From: CAWBRT01 sp050015355
GTDB taxonomy: Bacteria; Acidobacteriota; Terriglobia; Terriglobales; Acidobacteriaceae
Reading direction: 5' to 3'
DNA: 64,000 nt
NCBI GenBank assembly: GCA_050015355.1
Contig: JBEKBO010000017.1
Coordinates: 1 to 64,000 of the forward strand
The notes below the pieces were generated by a model that worked only from the letters and a program-made list of their open reading frames with translations, had not been told where the DNA came from and made no database searches. The translations under genes and the position numbers were made by a program. Shown here in pieces: positions 33,205-43,400 of the stretch (position 1 is the first letter of the stretch; each line of letters begins with the position of its first letter).

Positions 33205-35360
33205 CGCGGGGAGCCGCTCCTGGCAGGAGATTCGATAATGGCAAGGACGCCGGGGACATAGTCCCATGGTCGCCGTGCATTCTCCGCAAAAGCCTCCATG
33301 CCGGGCGCCGCCACCGCCGGGTGGAACTTTGTCCCCTCGGCAATGTGGAAGCGCGCGCCGCGCAACTCGTCCGCCGTGCCGCCCCACATGCCTGTCATCT
33401 CAGCCGGTTTCGGCTTAGCGGTTGTCTCCGGAACGTGCTTGGTTGGTCCGGGCTTGGCCGTCTCAGCTCCACTAGATTCGGGAGTGGTGGCAGGTTTCGA
33501 TGCGGGTTTCTGTTCGTTTCCCGTGGCCGCGGCCACGTTCACCTGCTGGGCGCGCTTCTTTTCCACGTAAGCCTTGACGACCTGAGCGGCAATACGCGCC
33601 GCCAGGTACCCATGCTCACCGCCTTCGACCAGAATGACAACCACGATCTCGGGATTGCGACGCGGGGTGACGCCCACAAACCAGCCGTTATCCTTGAAAG
33701 CCGATTTGTTGGACACCTTGGCCTTCATCGCGTTGGAAATCGTTTGCGCCGATCCGGTTTTGCCGGCGAAGTCGATGCCGTTCAGATGCGCGCTGGGCGC
33801 CGTGCCGCCAGGGTTTACCACTTCGGCCAGGGCATCGGTGATCATGTTCCAACCCTCGCTGTCGATGGGAATCCGCTTCTCTTCGGTGTAGTTCACCATT
33901 TGCAGGTATTGCGGCGGCAACTGCTCGGGAAAGGCCACATGCGGCCGGCGCAAAGACCCATCCGAAGTGATGGCGCCGACGGCGCGCATCAGTTGCACGG
34001 GAGTGGTCGCTACCGCGCCCTGGCCAATGCCGACCGAGATGGTTTCGCCCGCGAACCACTTCTGCTTGTAATTCTTGATCTTCCACTCTTCGCTGGGCAT
34101 GACGCCGCTGATTTCCTGCGGCAGATCGATGCCGGTTTTCTGGCCGAGTCCAAACATGGTTGCGTACTTGGCGATGCGCCCGATGCCAAGCCGTTCCGCT
34201 AGAGTATAGAAATAAGTGTCGCAGGACTGATAAATGGCCTTGAAAAGCGTAACCGAGCCGTGCCCGCTCTTCACCCAGCATTTAAAGAAACGCCCGTAGA
34301 ACGTGCCACCGCCGCCACAATGGATGTGCAGGGTCTGCGAAATGCCCTCCTGCCACCCGGCAACCGACATGATGACCTTGAAAACAGAACCCGGGGCGAG
34401 TTGCGCCTGGATGGCTTTGTTCAGCAGAGGCTTGGCCGGGTCCGTCAGCAGGTCGTTCCATTCCTTGCGCGAGATGCGGACGGCGAAGGCGTTGGGATCA
34501 AACGCCGGACGGCTCACCATCGCCAGCACTTCTCCGCTGCGGGGATCCATCGCCACGACCGCGCCGTTCTTGACTCCTAACGCCTCTTCAGCGGCGATCT
34601 GGAGATCGATATCGATGGTCAGCTTGAGTTGCTTGCCGGGAACGGCTTGCTTGTCGCTGAGTTCGCCTACTTCCTTGCCGCGACTGTTGACCAGCACACG
34701 CCGCGAACCGTTCTGACCCATGAGGATGTCGTTGTAGTACTTCTCGACCCCAGACTGCCCGACAATATCCCCCACGCTATTGAACTGGAACTGAGACTGG
34801 TTCAGCATCTCATCGCTGACTTCGCCGACGTAGCCGATCAGGTGGGCGGCGAAGCCGTTTTTCGGGTAGAGCCTGCGGTGGACGGTGATGGTGTCGAGTT
34901 CAGGATACTCGTTGCGGTGCGACTCGATAAACGCCAATTCGTCGGGCGTAACGTCGTATTTCAGAAAGATGGGAGTGAAGCCTGGCATTGCCGCAACCCG
35001 CTTCAGGCGCTGGCGCAGCTCCGCCGGATCAAGATGCAAGCCGGCGGCGATGCCGTCGAGATCGGCGTCGAGATTCGTCTGCCTTTGATCGCGCAGCAGC
35101 AGCGCCGAAAACGACGGATAGTTGTCGACAATGATGCGGCCTTCACGATCGAGAATCTTGCCGCGCGGCGCCAAAATGGGGACTTCGCGGACGCGGTTCA
35201 TCTGCGCCTGCTGGTCATACTTTTCCTGGTGAATGATCTGCAAGCGCCAGAGCCCAAAAGCGAGCAGAATGAAGATCGCCAGGATTCCGTACTGGACACC
35301 AGTGAGCCGAATTTGGGGAACTTTTTCTTCGCGCCCGAACATCGATTGTAACTGCCTCAA
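33201..35360 (-). CDS. mrdA: Penicillin-binding protein 2 (class B transpeptidase)
   Basis: 719 residues. One N-terminal membrane helix (GILAIFILLAFGLWRLQII), PBP dimerisation domain, then the transpeptidase: active-site APGSVFKVIMSVAG near residue 324, SCDTYFYTLAERLG for the second motif, and DFAGKTGSAQT (KTG) near residue 530. A Pro/Thr/Lys-rich tail of about 100 residues follows the domain, longer than E. coli PBP2 (633 residues). It cross-links peptidoglycan with RodA, whose gene overlaps its stop codon. No mreBCD genes adjoin it, unlike many genomes. Confidence 0.93.
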   Translation of the reverse strand: MRQLQSMFGREEKVPQIRLTGVQYGILAIFILLAFGLWRLQIIHQEKYDQQAQMNRVREVPILAPRGKILDREGRIIVDNYPSFSALLLRDQRQTNLDADLDGIAAGLHLDPAELRQRLKRVAAMPGFTPIFLKYDVTPDELAFIESHRNEYPELDTITVHRRLYPKNGFAAHLIGYVGEVSDEMLNQSQFQFNSVGDIVGQSGVEKYYNDILMGQNGSRRVLVNSRGKEVGELSDKQAVPGKQLKLTIDIDLQIAAEEALGVKNGAVVAMDPRSGEVLAMVSRPAFDPNAFAVRISRKEWNDLLTDPAKPLLNKAIQAQLAPGSVFKVIMSVAGWQEGISQTLHIHCGGGGTFYGRFFKCWVKSGHGSVTLFKAIYQSCDTYFYTLAERLGIGRIAKYATMFGLGQKTGIDLPQEISGVMPSEEWKIKNYKQKWFAGETISVGIGQGAVATTPVQLMRAVGAITSDGSLRRPHVAFPEQLPPQYLQMVNYTEEKRIPIDSEGWNMITDALAEVVNPGGTAPSAHLNGIDFAGKTGSAQTISNAMKAKVSNKSAFKDNGWFVGVTPRRNPEIVVVILVEGGEHGYLAARIAAQVVKAYVEKKRAQQVNVAAATGNEQKPASKPATTPESSGAETAKPGPTKHVPETTAKPKPAEMTGMWGGTADELRGARFHIAEGTKFHPAVAAPGMEAFAENARRPWDYVPGVLAIIESPARSGSPR

Positions 35361-35555
35361 TCTTAAAACCGCGAATTCATGGAACCAATGGAACGTTCCA
35401 CCTAATTCTACCCCGATTGTGCCTACGGCAATGCCTCGAAGGTACTACGGCGGACAAGGAAAGACACTTGAATGGCCGCATTCGTCAGCCATGCTCCGTG
35501 CAAGCCAATCCAGGGCCCGAAGCCGATTCGGAGTGCACCGTAGTCTCTTTGACGC

Positions 35556-36584
35556 TTACGATCCAACGAACCTGGCGTATAGGCTGCGGGCGACTCCCGT
35601 GTCGGTCGTGCCCTTTATGATGGCCCGCCCATCGGGAAAGAGCGTCAGCTCGTAGGGGTCGCGCCAGAACTTGAGCACGAACTCGTTATGGCGCACCGTA
35701 CCGTGTGGCAGCAGCAGTTGCTCCATCTCGCTGAAGTCGATTGGCCGATGGCGCTCGTGGATTTGCACGGAATTGCGGCCACACATGGTGATGTGCGGCC
35801 TGGCTTCGCCGGAGAGGTGGATAAAATCTTCTTCGTCACAGGCGCGGCAACCGGGGCGCGGATGATCGGCAACGATCTCGGTACGATCGTTATTCCATAC
35901 GTCCAGCGAGAGCAGGCTGCGCCGCAGCTTGTCGCGGGCGCCCACCAGAAACTTCAACGTTTCGGTGACGGTGATCGACGCCAGGGCATTCACCGCCGAA
36001 TTCAGAATGCCCGATGTGTCGCAGGTCTCCACCACGCCGCGCGGCGAATCCGGAAAGATGCAGGCAAGGCACGCCGTCTCCTGCGGTAGCACGTTCATGG
36101 TGAGTCCGTAGCTGCCAACCGCCGCCGTATAGATCCAGGGCCGCTTGAATTTCACCGCGAAATCATTGATCAGATAGCGGGTTTCGAAGTTGTCGGTCCC
36201 GTCCAGGATGATGTCCGCTCCGTTCAGCAACTCCTCGGCGTTGGCCGGAATCAAGTCCTCGACCCGGGCATCGACCTCGATTTCGGAGTTGAAGCTATGG
36301 ATTTTGCGGGCGGCGGCCACAGCCTTGGGCAAAGATTCCGCGGCATCGGCCTCGTCGAACAGCACCTGCCGCTGTAAGTTGCTGGATTCTATGTAGTCAC
36401 GGTCGATGATCCGCAGATAGCCTACCCCGGCGCGCGCCAGCAGGGAACTGAGGGCCGATCCGGTGGCGCCGCACCCGACAATGACGGCCCGCCCCTGGCC
36501 CAGCTTCTTCTGGCCTTCAGCGCCGATGCCGCGAAACAGAATCTGCCGCGAATAACGATCCTCGAATTTCGTTTGTGATTTCAT
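35556..36584 (-). CDS. ThiF/MoeB/HesA-family E1-like adenylyltransferase
   Basis: 342 residues from the ATG at 36584 (MKSQTKFEDRYSRQILF). The nucleotide-binding VIVGCGATGSALSSLLARAG (about residues 32-51) has the GxGxxG motif, DRDYIESSNLQRQVLF the ATP-binding DxD-xxxNxxRQ pattern, and ILDGTDNFETRYLINDF the downstream conserved segment. Two CxxC pairs (CLAC and CRAC) form the structural zinc site. It adenylates the C-terminus of a ubiquitin-like sulfur carrier (ThiS or MoaD). A C-terminal extension of about 70 residues lacks a rhodanese domain. ThiF versus MoeB cannot be decided; no partner carrier gene is adjacent. Confidence 0.85.
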   Translation of the reverse strand: MKSQTKFEDRYSRQILFRGIGAEGQKKLGQGRAVIVGCGATGSALSSLLARAGVGYLRIIDRDYIESSNLQRQVLFDEADAAESLPKAVAAARKIHSFNSEIEVDARVEDLIPANAEELLNGADIILDGTDNFETRYLINDFAVKFKRPWIYTAAVGSYGLTMNVLPQETACLACIFPDSPRGVVETCDTSGILNSAVNALASITVTETLKFLVGARDKLRRSLLSLDVWNNDRTEIVADHPRPGCRACDEEDFIHLSGEARPHITMCGRNSVQIHERHRPIDFSEMEQLLLPHGTVRHNEFVLKFWRDPYELTLFPDGRAIIKGTTDTGVARSLYARFVGS

Positions 36585-36699
36585 GATTTTAGCCGGAAAC
36601 CATTTATTATAAGTGAGCTGACACGCATAGTCAGGGCCTTGAGGGATAGATGTCTGGCACCGGGAATGAGAGTTTCTGCTGCGAGCAGAATCACTGCTC

Positions 36700-39600
36700 A
36701 TGAAGGCAACTTCAGTGTGCGACGACAGGCCGGGTGAAAAGGGCGTCTCTTTGCTGGCCAGAGCCGCATCGCCCATCAGGCTCCTGGTGTTTCTGTCCGC
36801 TGTCTGCCTCGCCACTGCCGCCGCTCAGGATCGGAATACTCCGCCTCCGCCGAACGCCAATCAGCCGCCAACGTCGCAAGCGACGATTCAGAAGCTGCCT
36901 GCGGGATTTGTGGCCCGCGTCGAGTTGCGCGGTACCGCCATGGGGACGGCGCCCTACGTCGTCGCTTTGATCGAGCAGAATCCCGGCACCGCCGTGGACC
37001 GCGATGCCATTCGCCGGAGCATTCGGCGGCTTTATGAGACGCGGCTGTTCGAAACCATCGATGTTGTCTGGCAACCCGCCGAAGCCGGGCAGATCAATCT
37101 TATCTTCGAAACCACGCCCAGGTACTTCTGTGGATCGCTTTCGGTCGATGGTTTACCCAAGGATGGGCCGCGCCTGAATGAAATGATTGCCTCGGCCAGC
37201 CTGGAGCTCGGGACTCACTACTCGCCGGAACGGATCTCGCAGACCCTGGAGCGCATGCACCGCCTGCTGGAAGAACACGGCTACTATCAGGCCCAGCTCA
37301 CTTACCAGGAGTTTCCGGTTCCCGCGCTGCAGCAGATGAACGTCAAGTTCCATGTTGTTCCGGGCAGCATAACGCACGTCGGCCGGGTGACTCTCGCGGG
37401 CGATTCCGACCTCGCTCTCGACGACATCGAAGACTTCGCCGACATTCGGCCCGGCGACAAGGTTCAGAGGGGCCAGATTCAACGTGCTCTCCAACGGCTG
37501 CGCAAGCGCTTCCAAAAGGGCAGGCGCTTGACGGCGCAGGTCGGAATCGCCCATTCGTACAACGCGGCAAACAATACCCTCGACTACACCATCGAGGTGC
37601 GGCGCGGGCCCGAGGTCCACATCATGACCGAGGGCACGAAGTTAACCCGGGGCCAGTTGAAGAGATATGTCCCGGTCTTCCAGGAGGGGGCGGTCGACGA
37701 GGACCTGCTCAACGAGGGACGCCGCAATCTGCGGGATTTTTTCCAGACCGAGGGGTTTTTCGACGCGAAAGTCAACGTGCGGGAAGAGCGGGAAGACGGC
37801 GCCGTCAAAGTCGTCTATCAGGTGGATCGCGGCGCGAGGCATAGTCTGTTCGGCATCAGGATAGAAGGCAACAAATACTTCGACAGCCGAACCATACGCG
37901 AGCGCTTGTCTCTACAGCCGGCAAGTTGGATGCAGCCGCATGGCCGTTTCAGTCAGGCGATCCTCGCCGTCGACGTTTCGGCGATCAAAAACCTTTACGT
38001 GGCGAACGGGTTTCCTAAGGTGGAGGTCGTGGCGAATGTCGTCGACGACTATGAAAGCGATCCGCGACGATTGTTCGTCGATTTCCGGATCGTGGAAGGG
38101 CAGCAGATGCTGGTGCGGAGTCTCACGATCGCCGGAAACAAGGCTTTTCCGACGGAGCTGCTCCAACGCAATCTTTACATTGTGCCCGGCCAGCCGTATT
38201 CAGAGATGAACGTCGCCACCGATCGCGATACCCTGGTCAACTTCTATTTCAACAATGGATTTCCCCAGGTGCAGTTCGAAGTTACCGCGAAACCGAGTGA
38301 GACCGATCCCCGGCGTATCGATGTCGCCTATAAGATCACTGAAGGTGAACGAATTTACGTCGAGAATGTGGTTGCTTCGGGACTGGTGCATACGCGGCAG
38401 AGCGTGGTGGACCGCCGGTTCAGCATCCGTGACGGGGAGCCGCTCGACCAGGCGAAGATGGTCGAGACGCAATCCCGCTTGTACGACCTCGGAATTTTCA
38501 ACGAAGTGAACATGGCGGTGCAGAATCCCGGCGGGCAAATCGACCATAAGAACTTGCTCTATCAAATCCAGGAGGCCCGGCGCTACACGGTTCAGTTCGG
38601 CGGCGGTATAGAATTCTCAACCGGCAATCAGCCTGGCAGCAACCCTCAGGGGAATACCGGCGTTAGTCCCACGGTATCTTTCAATGTCACGCGCATCAAT
38701 TTTCGCGGGCGAGACGAGTCGCTGATCCTTAGGACGCAAGTAGGGGAACTGATCAAGCGCGTTCTGCTCAGCTTCGACCAGCCGCACTGGTTCGATCTGC
38801 CCAAGTGGCATTTCACAGCCACGTTTTTATACGACAATACGCGCGACGTGAATACGTTCACGGCGCAGCGGCTGGGCGGCTCGCTTCAATTGGAGCAGCG
38901 TGTTTCGCGCGCCAACCGTCTGTTTTATGCTTTCAGCTACCGCCAAGACAAAGTTGATCCGAGCAGCTTTCCGGCCGGCTTCAGCCAGGACCTGCTGAAT
39001 ATCTATGCCGTTCCGGTGCGTATCGGAATGCCTAGCGTCACCTTCGTCCGGGATACGCGTGACGATCCGGTCGACTCGACCAAAGGAATTTACACCACGG
39101 CGGATTTTGGCGTAGCGACAGGAGCCTTGGGCTCGGAGGCGAACTTCGGGCGTGTGCTCGTGCAGAATACAACCTATCATCGCTTCCGGAACAAATATGT
39201 CTTTGCGCGCTCAACCCGCATCGGGGTCGAATCGCCTTACAACACCTCCAGCGTGGTCCCCCTGCCGGAGCACTTTTTCGCCGGCGGCAGCACTTCCTTG
39301 CGAGGATTCGCCGTCAACCAGGCGGGACCGCGCGATCAGTTTTCAGGGTTTCCGGTCGGCGGGAACGCCATGTTTGTCAATAACCTGGAGCTGCGTGCTC
39401 CGCCCGTGCGCTTGCCGCTCGTCGGTCCGGGATTCAGTTTCGTTGTCTTTCACGACATGGGGAACGTCTTCGACACCGCCGACCACATGTGGAGCAATCT
39501 GTTGCGCTTCTCGCAACGTAACCAGCAAGGCTGCAGAAGCCTGACGTCACCATGCGATTTCAGCTACATGTCGCAAGCGCTTGGCGGCGGAGTACGCTAC

Positions 39601-39735
39601 CATACGCCGATCGGACCTTTGCGGCTCGATTTTGGCTACAATCTAAATCCGGCGTACTTCGAGGTACAGCCTGGACCGCATATCGAGCAGGTGCGGCACT
39701 TTAACCTCTTTTTTAGTATTGGGCAGACGTTCTGA
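36700..39735 (+). CDS. tamA: BamA/TamA-family outer membrane protein
   Basis: 1011 residues. A signal-type helix (LLVFLSAVCLATAAAQ) starts near residue 27, then a Pro/Asn-rich linker, about five to six POTRA repeats (for example VRSLTIAGNKAFPTELLQRN and HSLFGIRIEGNKYFDSRTIR), then an Omp85 beta-barrel from about residue 640. The lid-loop motif GGSTSLRGFA near residue 862 is the conserved RGF/Y turn. It ends in F, as outer membrane barrel proteins usually do. The downstream tamB-like gene makes a TamA role more likely than BamA. Its TGA overlaps the next ATG by one base. Confidence 0.85.
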   Translation: MKATSVCDDRPGEKGVSLLARAASPIRLLVFLSAVCLATAAAQDRNTPPPPNANQPPTSQATIQKLPAGFVARVELRGTAMGTAPYVVALIEQNPGTAVDRDAIRRSIRRLYETRLFETIDVVWQPAEAGQINLIFETTPRYFCGSLSVDGLPKDGPRLNEMIASASLELGTHYSPERISQTLERMHRLLEEHGYYQAQLTYQEFPVPALQQMNVKFHVVPGSITHVGRVTLAGDSDLALDDIEDFADIRPGDKVQRGQIQRALQRLRKRFQKGRRLTAQVGIAHSYNAANNTLDYTIEVRRGPEVHIMTEGTKLTRGQLKRYVPVFQEGAVDEDLLNEGRRNLRDFFQTEGFFDAKVNVREEREDGAVKVVYQVDRGARHSLFGIRIEGNKYFDSRTIRERLSLQPASWMQPHGRFSQAILAVDVSAIKNLYVANGFPKVEVVANVVDDYESDPRRLFVDFRIVEGQQMLVRSLTIAGNKAFPTELLQRNLYIVPGQPYSEMNVATDRDTLVNFYFNNGFPQVQFEVTAKPSETDPRRIDVAYKITEGERIYVENVVASGLVHTRQSVVDRRFSIRDGEPLDQAKMVETQSRLYDLGIFNEVNMAVQNPGGQIDHKNLLYQIQEARRYTVQFGGGIEFSTGNQPGSNPQGNTGVSPTVSFNVTRINFRGRDESLILRTQVGELIKRVLLSFDQPHWFDLPKWHFTATFLYDNTRDVNTFTAQRLGGSLQLEQRVSRANRLFYAFSYRQDKVDPSSFPAGFSQDLLNIYAVPVRIGMPSVTFVRDTRDDPVDSTKGIYTTADFGVATGALGSEANFGRVLVQNTTYHRFRNKYVFARSTRIGVESPYNTSSVVPLPEHFFAGGSTSLRGFAVNQAGPRDQFSGFPVGGNAMFVNNLELRAPPVRLPLVGPGFSFVVFHDMGNVFDTADHMWSNLLRFSQRNQQGCRSLTSPCDFSYMSQALGGGVRYHTPIGPLRLDFGYNLNPAYFEVQPGPHIEQVRHFNLFFSIGQTF

Positions 39736-40451
39736 TGAAGATTCTGGCATTGATATTCGCTCTTGTTTTTTTGTTTTCCGCCCTGGCCTCGGCCAGCGAG
39801 CCGGTCGATCGCATCGTGGCAACCGTCAACGATGATCCCGTGCTTGCCAGTGACGTGGAGGATGCTATCCGCGTCGAGGCATTTATGCAGGGCAGGGCAG
39901 TCGCGGAGATTCCCCTGGCAGATTACCGGGCAGCAACGGATCGGCTGATCGATCGGACGCTGATCCGGCAGCAGGTGACCAGCGGGTACATTCCGCCGGT
40001 CCAACAGGTGGAATGGCGCATGGCCCAGGTGCGGGCGGCGTTTCCAGCGGCAAAGTCGGACGCGGCATGGCGAGACCTGCTGGCCTCCTATGGAATTCAG
40101 GAGCAGCAACTGCGTAAAAGCGTCGAAGAACAGGTCCAACTGATGCAATTTGTCGACGCGCGGCTACGCCACATGGTTAGCGTGTCCCGTGCCGAAGTGG
40201 AGGACTACTACAAGCAGAAGCTGCTCCCGGAGTTGAGCCGGAAGGGAGCCGTAGCCGAGCCGCTGGCTAACGTACAATCCGAGATTCACGAACTTCTGTT
40301 ACAGGGGAAAATCGACGCCCAGCTTAATGCCTGGCTTGCCAGCCTGCGAGAGCAGGGGAACGTGCGAATTCTGCGCTCTGCGGTGGAAGCCGCAACCGGC
40401 TCCGGCGGCGACTCAAGTGCGATGTCCTTCTCCGCCGTAGTTGGACGATGA
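39735..40451 (+). CDS. SurA N-terminal-domain-like periplasmic protein
   Basis: 238 residues. A signal peptide (KILALIFALVFLFSALASAS) is followed by EPVDRIVATVNDDPVLASDVE, the opening of SurA/PpiD chaperone domains. The alpha-helical chaperone region runs to about residue 160 (QEQQLRKSVEEQVQLMQFVD, VSRAEVEDYYKQKLLPEL). There is no parvulin domain, so it should be a holdase-type chaperone rather than a prolyl isomerase. It is sandwiched and coupled between tamA (1-base overlap) and tamB (4-base overlap), implying a shared role in outer membrane protein or lipid transport assembly. Confidence 0.8.
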   Translation: MKILALIFALVFLFSALASASEPVDRIVATVNDDPVLASDVEDAIRVEAFMQGRAVAEIPLADYRAATDRLIDRTLIRQQVTSGYIPPVQQVEWRMAQVRAAFPAAKSDAAWRDLLASYGIQEQQLRKSVEEQVQLMQFVDARLRHMVSVSRAEVEDYYKQKLLPELSRKGAVAEPLANVQSEIHELLLQGKIDAQLNAWLASLREQGNVRILRSAVEAATGSGGDSSAMSFSAVVGR

Positions 40452-43400
40452 TGATCCGCCAAACCGGTTTCGCGGGAGGTCATGGTTCCGGATACTCCAA
40501 CTCCGGAACCGCTCTAATTGCCGCGCTTGCCGGCCTTGTCGTGCTTGCCCTCTCTCTCTGCGCCGGTTGGTATCTTAACAGCGCTTTCTTTCACGAGCGC
40601 ATGCGGCAGAAGCTGGTATTCGCGCTGCAATCGGTCACCGGTGGCGCCGTCGAAATCAGAAGCTTCCAATGGCGCCTGTCCCGACTCGAATTCGACGTTG
40701 ACAACCTCACCATTCATGGACTCGAAGCTGCCGGCGAGCAGCCCTACGCGCATGTCGATCATCTCCGCGCGCGACTGAAAATTCTCTCGATATTGCGGCG
40801 GGAAATAGCACTGCGGGAGCTTTCTCTCAGTCGTCCCATCATTCACATTCTGGTCGATGCCGACGGCCGCACGAATCAGCCTTCTCTGCCCATCGGCGGA
40901 AATAAGAACGCGGTCCAGGCGCTGTTCAACCTGTCGATGGAGCGACTGCAACTCAGTGATGGCTGGCTCCTGTGGAACCAGCGCCGTATGCCGCTCGATT
41001 TCTCAGCCGATGATTTTTCGCTGACGATGACCTACGTGAAGGATGCGAGCAGGTATGACGCGCAAGCTCGCGTCGGCAAGCTCCAACTTCTGACTGCGGG
41101 CTATCAACTTCCCATGGCTCAGGGACAGGCGGAGTTTAGTCTCTATCCGGACCACGCGACACTCAACTCGCTGAGAGTTTCCGTCGGTCACTCGCTGCTT
41201 GAGGCGAACGGAACCCTGACAAACTGGAACGATCCGGTCTTGACCGCACTCTACAAAGTTGCTGTCGACACCGCTGAGGCGGCCGCGATGGCGGGACCCA
41301 TCAGCGCACGGGCGGCGTCGGACTCGCCTCTGCGCCAGTTCAGCGGAGGAGGGCTCGAAGTCTCTGGCAGAGGCGTATTCTCGCGGCAATCGTTTACCTC
41401 CTCGGGCAAGGCCATCTTCAAAGGCGTGGCTTGGACGGCTGGTCCGCTCGTTATCAGGAACCTCACGGGCGGACTGGAGTTTTCGGCAGATCTCGAAAGC
41501 ATTACCGTGCCTCATCTATTTGCCGCGGCGCTAGGCGGCTCCGTGACTGGGCAGGCGGAAATATCGCACTGGTTCGTACCAGCGGCGCCCAGCGGCAAGG
41601 GCGGTCGCGGGAGGCCAGCGGAGGAGCAGGGCACTGCGAACTTTATCCTTCGCTCGCTTTCCCTGAAGGAGATTTCGGCCTCCCTTCCAAGGCGCGCGCA
41701 GGAGTCGCTGAACCTCGGTGGGCGGGTCAACGGCAAGGTCGCAATGGTCTGGCACGGTTCGCCGCAGAAAGCCGATACCAGATTCAATCTCGATGTCGCT
41801 CCGCCGCCGCTGATCGTGCCAGGGGAAATTCCGCTATCGGCACATCTCGAGGCCACCTACTCAGGGTCCAGACGGTTGCTTGCAATCGCAACTTTGAGCG
41901 CCGAGAGCAAAGCAACCCGCCTGCAAGCGAGCGGCAATCTCGGAGGCATCGCCGGCAATCTGCGGTTTGCGATCAACACCGGCAACCTTGGCGAGATTCA
42001 GCCGCTTCTGGCGCAACTGCCGGTGCTTCCCAAGACGCTGCCTCTCGAGTTGGCTGGTGCCGCGTCCATCAGCGGAACTGCCTCCGGCACTTTTTCCGCT
42101 CCGCTGGTTGCCGCGCATCTTGAGCTGCATGATTTCACCACCGCCATTCCTCGTGGCGGGGAGCAACCGCCGTCTGTCCAAGCGAAACCGCCGAAGCGGG
42201 CAAGCCACATGCTCGGAGCGCTGTCGGTTTTTCGCTCCACGAAGATTGCAACCGCCCTCCCGGCGACGGGGCCCCCGACACGCGCCGAAGTTGCGCGTGG
42301 TGGGGTGAAGGACGAGCCTGCTCCTCTCCGCCTTCACTGGGACGAGGCTCAAGCAGACGTCTTCTACTCTCCGCAGTCGATTTCGGTGCGGCATGCAAAG
42401 CTGCGCCGAGGGCCGGCCGAGATCGATTGGGAGGGGAGCTCCTCGTTGCTGAAAGGCCAATTCGCGGAATCGTCGCAGCTTCACGGCCGTTTGCAGGTTC
42501 GCGACGGAGAACTCGCCGATTTGCAATCGATAATCGGAACGAACTACCCCATCCACGGCAGGCTGGATACCGCCTTGCAAATCGACGGTCCCCTTCATCA
42601 GTTGAACGGAACGGGACATCTCACGCTGGCGAACGTCGTGGCCTATGGGCATGCGGTTCGTTTGGCCGGCGCCGATTTGAAGTTCGAGGGCAGTGATCTC
42701 AAGATCCAGAATCTGGTTGCGGCCAATGATTGGGGCAAGGTGACTGGCGGAGGCGAGTACAACGTTTCCAGCAAGCAGTTCAGCTTTCTGCTTCACGGGG
42801 CTAACCTTCAACTGGAGCGAGTCCGCCAACTGCAAGTCAGGAGGGTGCACATCCAAGGAGCGCTCGGATTTGAAGCGCAAGGTTCGGGCACGGCGGAAAC
42901 TCCCGTAATCAACGCCGCTCTTCGACTGCGTGACCTGGTTGTCAACGGAGAGCGCATTGGCGACTTCAACGCCGTCGCCGTCACCCATGGCGCGGACCTC
43001 ACGCTGACCGCACGTTCAGCGTTCCAGAACGCCGCGGTTGCACTCGATGGAAGCATCCACCTGCGAGGCGAAATGCCGATGCAAGCCAAACTGGTGGCCA
43101 GCAATCTCGTCCTCGATCCGTTGATCAAAAGCTTCTTTCCGGCCGGACATGCGGCTCACGCCGTACTTGACGGCGAGATTCTGGTGCAGGGCGACGCCCG
43201 CTCGCCGCTCTCACTTAGCGCGGAAGTCAATATCCCAAGAGTTCAAGGAGAACTGGAAGGCCTTCCCGTTCGCAATGCCGGCCCAATTCTCCTGCACATG
43301 CGGGATCAGGTGGTAACCGTCGATCAGTTTCGCCTCGAAGGGCAGCAGACCCACTTTGTCGAGATTCACGGACAGGTCCACCCCTCCGGCGACCAGCGTT